Origin: a virus
IMG/VR virus record: IMGVR_UViG_3300049811_000810
Span: 1-37,124 of that record
Reading direction: 5' to 3' (one strand)
Length of the DNA stretch: 37,124 nt
Made by a program: the position numbers and the translations under genes. Positions within the stretch are counted from its first letter, which is position 1; every line of letters starts with the position of its first letter. The notes beneath the pieces were generated by a model, which saw only the letters and a list, made by a program, of their open reading frames with translations, was not told the DNA's origin and did not search any database. Shown in pieces: positions 6,190-13,343 of this stretch.

Positions 6190-7943
6190 TGCTGAGCACC
6201 ACACTGGTCGACCTGGTCGCCGAGATCGAAGCCGCCGAGAAGTTCCGTGACGAGCATCTCGAGCACTACCACCGCACCGTCAGCCGCTACGCCGGCAGTG
6301 CGTACCGCCGTTGGAGCGGGAACGGCCCGCGGGACCTCGCGAACTTCAGCTACGAGTACCTCTCGCTGATGCTGCCGAGGATCGCGTTCGATCGGCCGAC
6401 GGTCGCGATCAAGGCGGGCACGCTCGAGCAGGAAGCGGTCGCTACGCGACTGAAGCATGCGCTCGACCGATGGATGCGCATGGTGAAGTTCCGGTCGACC
6501 GCGCGGCGTCTGGCGACCGACATGCTGATCGGCGGCTACGGCGTCGGGCTCGTCGTCAGCGAGCCTCGGTACGGGCATCGCGACATCGACGACACTGCCC
6601 CGTACCTGCCGCGGGTCTATCGCCTCTCGCCAGGGACATTCTTCGCGGACCCAGCGGCGACGCATCCGGAGGAGTGGCGGTACGCGGGGCACGTCTGGAC
6701 GATCGATCTGGACGAGTTGCGGCGAAAGGCGGAGACCGACAAGACGTGGAACCGCGTCGCGATCGAAGGTCTGCAGTCGGAGCAAGGCATCGACGAGGTG
6801 CGCCGCGACGTGCTCGGCGACACCCGCGACATTCCGATCCGCCACCAGGTCGCGATCTACGAGCTGTGGATTCCGGAAGTGCATCCTGATCTTCTCGCCG
6901 ATCCTGCGACAGCCGCGGCTGCCGCGCGGGGCGAAGTGACCGGCACGATCTACACGCTCATCAAGGCGGGCGGCGACGGCACCGACGCGATCAAGGAGGG
7001 TTTCCTTCGCCAGCCGCAGCCGTTTCGGGGCCCGCGATCGGGCCCGTACGTGCAGATCGGCGTGTACGACGTCCCGGAGGACCCGTATCCGCTCAGTCCG
7101 CTGGTCGCGGTGCTGCCGCAGGTCGACGACTTCGAAGCCGCCCTCAACACGCAGCACCAGGGAGCCGTCGGCTACAAGCGGTTCGCCGCGATCGACGCAG
7201 CCAAAAAGACGCTCCAGCGCGACATCAAGAACATGGGCAGCGAGTACATCCTCTCCGTGGAGGGGCTCGCTCCCGGCGTGATCCAGATGCTCGAGGTCGG
7301 CGGCATCACGCAGCAGCAGCTTCTGCACACCAGCGTCCAGAAGGAGCGGCTCGACCGCACGAGCGGCATGAGCGACGCGCTCCGCGGCAACGTGTCCGGC
7401 GACGCGACGGCGACCGAAGTCCAGGTCGCCGAGGGAAGCGCCTCGATGCGGACGGCCGACGTGGGAAACCAGTTCACTGCGGCGATCGCCGACGTCCTCA
7501 CGCGCGTCGCCTGGCATCTCTGGCACGATGATCGCGTCGAGTTCCCGCTCGGACTCGAGGCCGCGCGAGCGCTCGGCGACACGAATCCGCTGTGGTCGAA
7601 GAACGTGCGTGCAGGCGAGTTCGACGACCTCGACCTCGAGATCGAGCCCTACAGCATGCAGCGCGTGAGCGCGGGCGTGCTGCAGGCGAGGGCGCTCCAG
7701 CTCTTCGAGATCATCGAGCGTTCGGCCGTCGGAATGGGGCAGGCTCCGAAGGCTCCGTGGTCGACGATCCTTTCGCTCATCGGGGGGATGCTCAACGTCC
7801 CGAACCTCCCGACGCTCGTCGGCGCGAGCAATCCGATGGCGTTCGCCGGATTCACCGGCACCCGCGGCGGCGGCCGCGACGCCGGCCCCGGTCCGACGTC
7901 GCCCGCAGGTGTTGCGGCCGCGGTCGCCAGGGGGGCCGGCTGA
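6189..7943 (+). CDS. Portal protein
   Basis: The 584-residue product begins at ATG 6189, overlapping the previous stop by one base. It has the layout of head-to-tail portal proteins: an N-terminal helical part with NFSYEYLSLMLPRIAFDRP, a central stretch with PYLPRVYRLSPGTFFADPAA (residues about 137-156), a stem/crown region with ALNTQHQGAVGYKRF, and a C-terminal helical part ending in a Gly/Ala/Arg-rich tail. Length fits podovirus and siphovirus portals (500-750 residues). The dodecameric portal forms the DNA channel at one capsid vertex and docks TerL and the tail. Its place between terL and the scaffold-like and capsid genes is canonical. The family is confidently portal; the sub-family was not determined. 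Confidence 0.85.
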   Translation: MLSTTLVDLVAEIEAAEKFRDEHLEHYHRTVSRYAGSAYRRWSGNGPRDLANFSYEYLSLMLPRIAFDRPTVAIKAGTLEQEAVATRLKHALDRWMRMVKFRSTARRLATDMLIGGYGVGLVVSEPRYGHRDIDDTAPYLPRVYRLSPGTFFADPAATHPEEWRYAGHVWTIDLDELRRKAETDKTWNRVAIEGLQSEQGIDEVRRDVLGDTRDIPIRHQVAIYELWIPEVHPDLLADPATAAAAARGEVTGTIYTLIKAGGDGTDAIKEGFLRQPQPFRGPRSGPYVQIGVYDVPEDPYPLSPLVAVLPQVDDFEAALNTQHQGAVGYKRFAAIDAAKKTLQRDIKNMGSEYILSVEGLAPGVIQMLEVGGITQQQLLHTSVQKERLDRTSGMSDALRGNVSGDATATEVQVAEGSASMRTADVGNQFTAAIADVLTRVAWHLWHDDRVEFPLGLEAARALGDTNPLWSKNVRAGEFDDLDLEIEPYSMQRVSAGVLQARALQLFEIIERSAVGMGQAPKAPWSTILSLIGGMLNVPNLPTLVGASNPMAFAGFTGTRGGGRDAGPGPTSPAGVAAAVARGAG

Positions 7944-8284
7944 TGCCGGTCTACGTCTTCGAAGAGGTCGTGCGCGAGTCGAAGCCCGGCACGAAGCGCA
8001 GCAGAAGCGCAGCGATTCCGCAGCGGAAGCGCATCGAGCGCGCGTACCCGATGGACAAAGCGCCCCGGATCGGCGAAACGATCGTCCACGACGGCAAGGT
8101 CTGGGTGCGCATCGCCGCACCGCTGCAGGTCGACGACGGATCGCATCGCACGTACCCGTACGTGTCTCGATCGCTCCCGAGGAACCTGAAGGGCTGCGGG
8201 ACGAACGCCCAGGGCATGCCGATCATCAGGAGCCGCAGCCACGAAGCGGACGTGGCTGCCCGTCACAATCTCGTGCGAGATTGA
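7943..8284 (+). CDS. Small hypothetical protein, FmdB-like start without cysteines
   Basis: ATG 7943 overlaps the portal stop (TGATG). The 113-residue product opens with MPVYVFEEV, resembling the opening strand of FmdB-type zinc-ribbon proteins that phages often encode at this locus. However, the expected CxxC pairs are absent, with only one cysteine in the protein. The middle carries IERAYPMDKAPRIGETIVHD and the C terminus GMPIIRSRSHEADVAARHN, a helix that often ends such phage proteins. The function of the phage family is unknown; zinc binding is unlikely here. The gene lies in the head operon between portal and scaffold-like genes. Confidence 0.5.
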   Translation: MPVYVFEEVVRESKPGTKRSRSAAIPQRKRIERAYPMDKAPRIGETIVHDGKVWVRIAAPLQVDDGSHRTYPYVSRSLPRNLKGCGTNAQGMPIIRSRSHEADVAARHNLVRD

Positions 8285-8287
8285 CCC

Positions 8288-9283
8288 ATGCCCCGAGACG
8301 GCGAGGACCAGCCCCAGGACGAGCTCGAATCGACCGCATCGACGGTCGCGGACCCCGCGTCGACGCAGGTGGCAGGCACCACCGACGTCGACACGACGGA
8401 CGGCGACGAACCGACGGCGGACGGAATCGAGGCCTTCTGGCGGCAGTTCGAGGGCGAGCGGGACGAAGCGCCCGCATCCGCGGCGCGACAGGCAGATGCA
8501 CAGCCGGCAACCGACGCCGACGCGACGACCGACGCCCCGGCCAGGGGCGAAGGATCCGGCGCGTCCGACGACGAGCGGTGGGTGCGTGCGCTCAAGCGCG
8601 ACAACGTGCCGGAGTCCGTGATCGCTGCGATCCGCAAGGACAACCCCCAGGAGTTCGCTCGCTGGGGAGCCAAGGCGGCGAAGCGACAGGCGGACGTGGA
8701 TGCGTTCCAGAATCAACCCAAGCCCACGAAGGGCGCGCAGGACGAACCCTCCCGAGCCGACGCTCCGATCGCCGACGGCGATCCGGCAGCGTCGCCGACG
8801 GTCGAGGACGGTCCGCTCGCGGCTCGGCTCGGGGCGGAGGGCGCCAAGGAGCTGGCGGCACTGATCGAGCGGACCAAGCAATCGGTCCGCGAAGACGTGC
8901 TCCGCGAGCAGCAGGCGCTCGAGCTGCAACGGCAGAGCGACGCGGTCGTGCACGCTGTGCGCACCGCGTACGGGGACAAGGCTCCCTCGGCGGAGGCGAT
9001 CGTCAGTCGCGCCGCGGCTCTCGGACGAAAGAACCCAGGCACGTTCAGCTCGCTCGACGAGCTGTTCCGAGCAGCCGCGGCGGAAATCGCCGGGCCGATT
9101 CCTCAGCCTCGCACGGTCGTCGGCGCACAGCCGACGCGACCGACCGCGTCGACCACGACGCGAACGGCCGCCGCATCGCGCGAAGAGGAGATCGACGACG
9201 CCGACGCAGCGTTCGACCTGCTTTCGCAGGGTCGCACCGCGGTCGACGTGAGCACGGAACTCTTGCGGCGACGACGCGCGTAA
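8288..9283 (+). CDS. Scaffold-like head assembly protein
   Basis: A 331-residue acidic protein located exactly between portal and major capsid genes, the usual place of the scaffold. The first ~95 residues are an Asp/Thr/Ala-rich disordered region. They are followed by a short folded helix pair (DDERWVRALKRDNVPESVIAAIRKDNP written in two helices, about 98-120), another acidic linker, and a long helix from about 175 to 225 (EGAKELAALIERTKQSVRED onward) likely to form a coiled coil. The C terminus is basic (ELLRRRRA), as scaffold proteins need to contact capsid subunits. No protease motif is seen. Role is inferred from position and architecture, since scaffolds are poorly conserved. Confidence 0.65.
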   Translation: MPRDGEDQPQDELESTASTVADPASTQVAGTTDVDTTDGDEPTADGIEAFWRQFEGERDEAPASAARQADAQPATDADATTDAPARGEGSGASDDERWVRALKRDNVPESVIAAIRKDNPQEFARWGAKAAKRQADVDAFQNQPKPTKGAQDEPSRADAPIADGDPAASPTVEDGPLAARLGAEGAKELAALIERTKQSVREDVLREQQALELQRQSDAVVHAVRTAYGDKAPSAEAIVSRAAALGRKNPGTFSSLDELFRAAAAEIAGPIPQPRTVVGAQPTRPTASTTTRTAAASREEEIDDADAAFDLLSQGRTAVDVSTELLRRRRA

Positions 9284-9301
9284 CCCAGATAGGACCGGGC
9301 C

Positions 9302-10609
9302 ATGCCCGCACTCCCGACGTTCCAGGACTACATGGCGGCCACCGGCCCCGTGTTCCTCACCAATCCCAAGCAGGTCATCAACGAAGTCCAGAAGCGGAAC
9401 TACATCCTGTCGCGGCTGATGAAGTCCAACAACATGAAGGACCTCGTCCAGGGCGGCAACAAAATTAAGGACACCATCCTCGTCGGAACGAGCGGCAGCT
9501 ACCGCCACTACGTTCCCGGCAGCCCGGTGAGCTACCAGCGGCGCGACGTCACCCGGACGATCGAAGTCGACTGGCGCTTCTCGATGGCCTCGATGGTCTG
9601 GAGCGAGCACGAGATCGAGCTGAACATCGGCGACAACCCGTCGCTCGACCAGGCGAAGGTCGCGTACAAGAACCTCAAGCGCATCAAGGAACAGGACCTC
9701 TGGACCGAGATGCTGAACGGGTTCGAGAACGACCTCTGGGCGACGCCCAACGCGGCGCTGATGGAGGACGCCTCCGGCACCGATCCGTACTCGCTCCCCA
9801 CGCACATCACCGAGATCGACTTTTTCCCGGCGTCGGTCGGTGAATGGCGCGGCCGACTTCCGATCGGCTTCTCGACCTTGATGGGTCAGAGCCCGGACGT
9901 CGTTCCGGAGTGGTCGAACCAGGTCGTGCTGTACGACAAGAACCGTGCGCTCACGGCGCTGAACGACGCGCCGGCCACCGTGGTGACGTCGGCGAACGCG
10001 ATCCACGCGAACGGCGCATCGAGCGCGAACCGCGAAGTGCACTCGCTCTTCCGCGCGTTCGACGACATGTTCCTGCGGTGCGGCTACCAGGCGCCCGACA
10101 CGCAGCAGGAGTACTTCACGCAGCAGGACCTCAACCAGCAGCTCATCATCACGAGCCGCGCCGGGCAGAACGACTACCGGGCGGCGCTGCGGGCTGCCAA
10201 CGACCGGCTGGTCTCCGCCCAGGACGCCGCGTACGGATCGCCGAGCTACTCGGGCATTCCCGTCCGCTACGCGTCGAACCTCGATACGGCCGCGATCTAT
10301 CCGCGGCAGGCGTCGGGTGCAGCGGTCGCCGACACGCTCACTGCGCGCAACGGCATCGCGCAGAGCGCCTGCGACAACTCCGGCACCGAGTTCGGCACGG
10401 ACACCGTCGACAAGGGCGCACGCTACTACTGGGTGCCGGCTCAGTTCTTCCGCCCGGTGATCCACGCACGGCGCTACATGAAGGTGCACAAGCCGCTCAA
10501 CTCGAAGGAACAGCCCTTCGACTGGGCGCAGAACGTTGACTGCTGGTGGAACTTGTTCTGCCGCAGCCGTCGTCGGTGCGGCATCATCGCGCCGATGCGC
10601 ACGACCTGA
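9302..10609 (+). CDS. Major capsid protein
   Basis: The 435-residue product starts at ATG 9302 after AGATAGGACC. It has features of tailed-phage capsid proteins: an N-terminal arm (PALPTFQDYMAATGPVFLTN), then GNKIKDTILVGTSGSYRHYV and the extended-loop-like segment SPVSYQRRDVTRTIEVDWRF. These are followed by a long helix with KNLKRIKEQDLWTEML (the spine-like helix) and a late beta-rich stretch with GIPVRYASNLDTAAIYP. Position directly after the scaffold-like gene and before a decoration-like gene supports the call, as does its freedom from low-complexity sequence. HK97 fold is assumed for tailed phages. The last residues (FCRSRRRCGIIAPMRTT) are basic and may be a tail extension. A strong hairpin follows the stop. 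Confidence 0.82.
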   Translation: MPALPTFQDYMAATGPVFLTNPKQVINEVQKRNYILSRLMKSNNMKDLVQGGNKIKDTILVGTSGSYRHYVPGSPVSYQRRDVTRTIEVDWRFSMASMVWSEHEIELNIGDNPSLDQAKVAYKNLKRIKEQDLWTEMLNGFENDLWATPNAALMEDASGTDPYSLPTHITEIDFFPASVGEWRGRLPIGFSTLMGQSPDVVPEWSNQVVLYDKNRALTALNDAPATVVTSANAIHANGASSANREVHSLFRAFDDMFLRCGYQAPDTQQEYFTQQDLNQQLIITSRAGQNDYRAALRAANDRLVSAQDAAYGSPSYSGIPVRYASNLDTAAIYPRQASGAAVADTLTARNGIAQSACDNSGTEFGTDTVDKGARYYWVPAQFFRPVIHARRYMKVHKPLNSKEQPFDWAQNVDCWWNLFCRSRRRCGIIAPMRTT

Positions 10610-10632
10610 TCGCGTTCCGTCTACCCCCTTTC

Positions 10633-10666
10633 GGCGCGGGTCGGCCGCACGAAGCCGACCGGCGCC
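10633..10666 (+). terminator. Strong GC hairpin after the capsid gene
   Basis: Bases 10633-10645 and 10654-10666 pair over 13 positions with a single G-G mismatch (10638/10661) around the 8-base loop CGCACGAA. No T-run follows, so it is either an atypical terminator or a processing/stability hairpin that keeps capsid mRNA abundant. A second small hairpin (GCCCC/GGGGC, 10686-10699) lies just before the next gene. Structure is read directly, function is inferred. Confidence 0.45.
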
Positions 10667-10716
10667 CCCCCAAACACATCGCTCCGCCCCGGGCGGGGCT
10701 CTTCGGGAGCATTCCC

Positions 10717-11217
10717 ATGTTCGGACTCATTCAGGGCCCCGGCGTGCAGCCGCACGAGATCAAGGGGCTTCTCCGCAATACGTACGGTGCCACGCTCAAC
10801 GTCGGCGACCTCGTCCAGCTCGACTGGGCGCAGGCCGGCTCCGGCTTCTTGCCGGGCGGCGACACGTCGCCGTGGTCCTGCTGCACGCTCGCAGCGACGA
10901 CGAACACCTCGAACATGACGGTCTACGGCATCGTCCTCGAGACGATCGCCGCGAACCAGCGAGGCATGGTCGGCATCAACGGGTTCTTCCGCGGGCGCGT
11001 GTCGCGGACGACCAACAACGGCGGCAGCATCATCGTCAACAAGGCGAACACCGTCCTGTGCGTCGGCACGGACGCCGCGGTCCTCGGCCGCATGCGGCCG
11101 TACGCGGCGACGTCGCCGGTCGTCGGCCGTTGGGCGGACGCCGACCAGGGCGCAGCCACCACCGAAGTGTTCGGCTGGGTGTACTTCAACGGGCTGGTGC
11201 AGGCGTCGGGCATCTGA
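10717..11217 (+). CDS. Capsid decoration-like protein
   Basis: A 166-residue product from ATG 10717, the first gene after the major capsid protein. The sequence is beta-rich and glycine/threonine-rich: TYGATLNVGDLVQLDW, VYGIVLETIAANQRGMVGIN, VSRTTNNGGSIIVNKANTVL, with no signal peptide or membrane helix. This pattern (a domain handling phrases such as NVGDLVQLD and GMVGINGFFRG) resembles small capsid cement or decoration proteins that phages encode directly after the capsid gene. It is flanked on both sides by strong RNA hairpins, which would fit separate, high-level expression. No specific family was recognised; the role follows from position and composition. Confidence 0.5.
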   Translation: MFGLIQGPGVQPHEIKGLLRNTYGATLNVGDLVQLDWAQAGSGFLPGGDTSPWSCCTLAATTNTSNMTVYGIVLETIAANQRGMVGINGFFRGRVSRTTNNGGSIIVNKANTVLCVGTDAAVLGRMRPYAATSPVVGRWADADQGAATTEVFGWVYFNGLVQASGI

Positions 11218-11236
11218 TTCCTCTGATTGGCAACAG

Positions 11237-11270
11237 CCGGGGCGGGCGTCACGGACGGCGCCCGCCCCGG
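11237..11270 (+). terminator. Perfect 12-bp hairpin after the decoration-like gene
   Basis: CCGGGGCGGGCG (11237-11248) and its exact reverse complement (11259-11270) enclose a 10-base loop. This is an extremely stable stem, 16 bases upstream of the next ATG, with no T-run after it. It could terminate most transcripts from the capsid genes or protect their 3' ends. Similar hairpins follow several other genes of this prophage. Confidence 0.45.
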
Positions 11271-11286
11271 AGTTGGGACTTCCGCC

Positions 11287-12339
11287 ATGACCCTCACCGT
11301 CGATCAAGCAAAGCGGCACATCACGAGCGCGATCGGCGGCACGCCGTCGCTCGAAGCCGGCCAAACGGTCGACGGACGCCTGATCGAGATCCTGAATCAG
11401 GCGGGGCAAAGGCTCTTCAGCCGCGATTGGTCGTTCCGAGACGTCGCGTCGACGACACTGAACACGGTCGCCGGGCAGAACTTCGTCGCTCTTCCGGCGG
11501 GCGTCGCGGAAGTGAGCGAGCTGTACTGGGTGTCGCGCGGCCAACCGATCGAGCTGACGACGCGTGAGCACATGGACGCCCTCCGGGTGCATTCGTCGGC
11601 CGACTGGTCGAGCGGGTCGATGTTTGGGTGCGTGTCCTGGACGGCACCGACGGACGGCTCCGCCGCGCCGTCCGCACGCATCGAGCTGTGGCCGACTCCG
11701 GCCGCGAGCGAGACGGGTGCGATCCTGCTGCGGTATCGCTCGCAGTGGCCTGTGCTGTCGGACGCGACGGCCGGCACGCACGTGCTTCCGATCCCCGACT
11801 ACGTCGAGACGCTGTTCATTCAGTACGCGCGCGTCATCGCGCAGGCCTACGAGGACGACGACTGGGAGGCGCGGCTCGCGCAGTGCGACACGGGCCCGAC
11901 CTTCCAGCTCGCGATGGCGCGCGACAACCAGAACCAGAGAACCCCCGGGAGGTGGGCCGCGCATGCGGCCACGTTTCCGGAGTCGCTTCCCCCGAGCGGG
12001 CCCAGTTCAATACTGACGAGCGGAAACGCCGGCTCGGTCCGCTGGCGAGGGCCGTTCATCGGCGGCGACGTCTACGCGAGCGGCGACATTGTGAGTCTCG
12101 ACGGCCGATCGTGGATCGCTGCGTCGGACCCCGGCGAGGCGATCCCTCCGGCAACCCCGTGGCAGCTCCTCGCGGATCGTGGTCGCGACGGGCAAGACGG
12201 CCCCTCGATTCCGCTGATGGACGTCGCGTCGCAGGCGGATCTCCTCGCACTCAGCTCATCGCTCAACGTGTTCACTGGCGCCCTCTTCGCGGATGGCGGC
12301 TACTTGTTCTCCGGTGTCGACGGAGGGGCCAAGGCGTGA
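11287..12339 (+). CDS. Head-tail adaptor with C-terminal carbohydrate-binding-like extension
   Basis: Starts at ATG 11287. Residues 1 to about 225 resemble phage adaptor (head-completion) proteins of podoviruses: helices with RLIEILNQAGQRLFSRDWSF, then a beta part with FVALPAGVAEVSELYW and IELTTREHMDALR, and a final helix DYVETLFIQYARVIAQAYE. Such adaptors form the ring beneath the portal. From about residue 248 the protein adds a module like chitin-binding CBM5/12 domains (VRWRGPFIGGDVYASGDIV, DGRSWIAASD, PATPWQLLADRG), then a GRDGQDG collagen-like turn and a helical tail. The module is often seen in phage fibres, not adaptors, so this looks like a fusion. Adaptor call is moderate to good. 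Confidence 0.65.
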   Translation: MTLTVDQAKRHITSAIGGTPSLEAGQTVDGRLIEILNQAGQRLFSRDWSFRDVASTTLNTVAGQNFVALPAGVAEVSELYWVSRGQPIELTTREHMDALRVHSSADWSSGSMFGCVSWTAPTDGSAAPSARIELWPTPAASETGAILLRYRSQWPVLSDATAGTHVLPIPDYVETLFIQYARVIAQAYEDDDWEARLAQCDTGPTFQLAMARDNQNQRTPGRWAAHAATFPESLPPSGPSSILTSGNAGSVRWRGPFIGGDVYASGDIVSLDGRSWIAASDPGEAIPPATPWQLLADRGRDGQDGPSIPLMDVASQADLLALSSSLNVFTGALFADGGYLFSGVDGGAKA

Positions 12340-13343
12340 ACATCACGAGCTACGTGCCCGCGACCGACGACCTGTACCTCTACGGGGCAGGGAATTCCGG
12401 CTTCCCGATTGGCTGGAATCCGTCGCATGCGCTGTACCCGTTTCGTGAGTCGCTTCAATGGATCGGCGTCGCGGCACGGCAGGTGGCCGTCGGACCCGAT
12501 GCGTTCGACTACCTCGATGGCGACTTCGGCGTGCCGCCGGAACCGCCCGGCGGCACGCCGCTCGCGCAGCTCCCCAATTGGTTCACCCCGCGGTACCCGA
12601 GCCTGTCGTTCGTGTCGCCGCGGCTGGCTGTCGGCGCGATGCACTTCTGGTTCTCGTTGCAGATCAACCGCGTTCGGCCGACGGTGAACGACCTCTGGTC
12701 CCTGCCGCCCCTGCGTTGGCTCACTGCCGACGGCACGCTCGTGTCGAGAGCGAATGCCGACTTCCTCGGCCCGTACAACCAGCTCGCCGGTGGCGTGCAG
12801 GTCGCTCCGCCGGATGCGGGCGTCTGCGAATATCAGGGGGCTCTTCCGGCGGTCGGATGCTCCCTCCCGGCGTTCTCGATCGAGGAGCCTCTGGATCGAA
12901 TCTCCATCGACGATCTCGATCTGTGGATCATCGAGAGGCAGGGTCGCGCGATCCGCGGCACGATCACCGAGATCCGCCGCATGCAGTATGCGAGCGGCGC
13001 GACGGCGTCGCCGATCGCACGTGGTCGGGAGTTTGCGATCACCAACGAACGCGTCACCGGGGTCTACGTGGGCGACTCTGGAGCGGCCGTCGTCGCGATC
13101 AAGGACGGCACGGTGCATCTGGTGTCGCATGCGTTTCAGGGCTGGGCGATCGGAACGACGCAGGCGATCGACACGCGCATCTATGCGGCCGGTCGCGTCC
13201 TCCCCGACCGAAGCTGGTTCGTCGGCGACCGTGCGTGGCCAGTGAACGGCCGTCAGTGGCAGAACGACTACACGGTGGCGCGACGATCGTCGATGGTCGC
13301 GGTGGGCGACGATTTTCGCGCGGCTGCGCGGAGGTTTGTCTGA
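12336..13343 (+). CDS. Tail protein with trypsin-like serine protease signature
   Basis: GTG 12336 overlaps the adaptor stop (GTGA). The 335-residue product has an ordered set of motifs like chymotrypsin-fold peptidases: SFVSPRLAVGAMHFWF, placing H103 where S1 proteases have the catalytic histidine (SPRxxxxAxH is a common phage variant); ISIDDLDLWII with D192/D193/D195 as candidates for the aspartate; and VYVGDSGAAVVAIKDG, with S248 in the hallmark GDSG motif, followed by the strand TVHLVSHAF. Some marine and environmental phages have structural proteins with this layout. It lies between adaptor and fibre genes, so it is probably virion-associated and could process host surface or virion proteins. 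Activity is not proven; the N-terminal ~90 residues are unassigned. Confidence 0.55.
   Translation: MNITSYVPATDDLYLYGAGNSGFPIGWNPSHALYPFRESLQWIGVAARQVAVGPDAFDYLDGDFGVPPEPPGGTPLAQLPNWFTPRYPSLSFVSPRLAVGAMHFWFSLQINRVRPTVNDLWSLPPLRWLTADGTLVSRANADFLGPYNQLAGGVQVAPPDAGVCEYQGALPAVGCSLPAFSIEEPLDRISIDDLDLWIIERQGRAIRGTITEIRRMQYASGATASPIARGREFAITNERVTGVYVGDSGAAVVAIKDGTVHLVSHAFQGWAIGTTQAIDTRIYAAGRVLPDRSWFVGDRAWPVNGRQWQNDYTVARRSSMVAVGDDFRAAARRFV

Noticed and set aside
7649-10489. Minus-strand open frame of 946 codons opposite portal and capsid genes
   Set aside because: It opposes well-identified structural genes, has an Arg/Val/Asp-rich composition and no recognisable motif. It is a shadow of strong codon bias.
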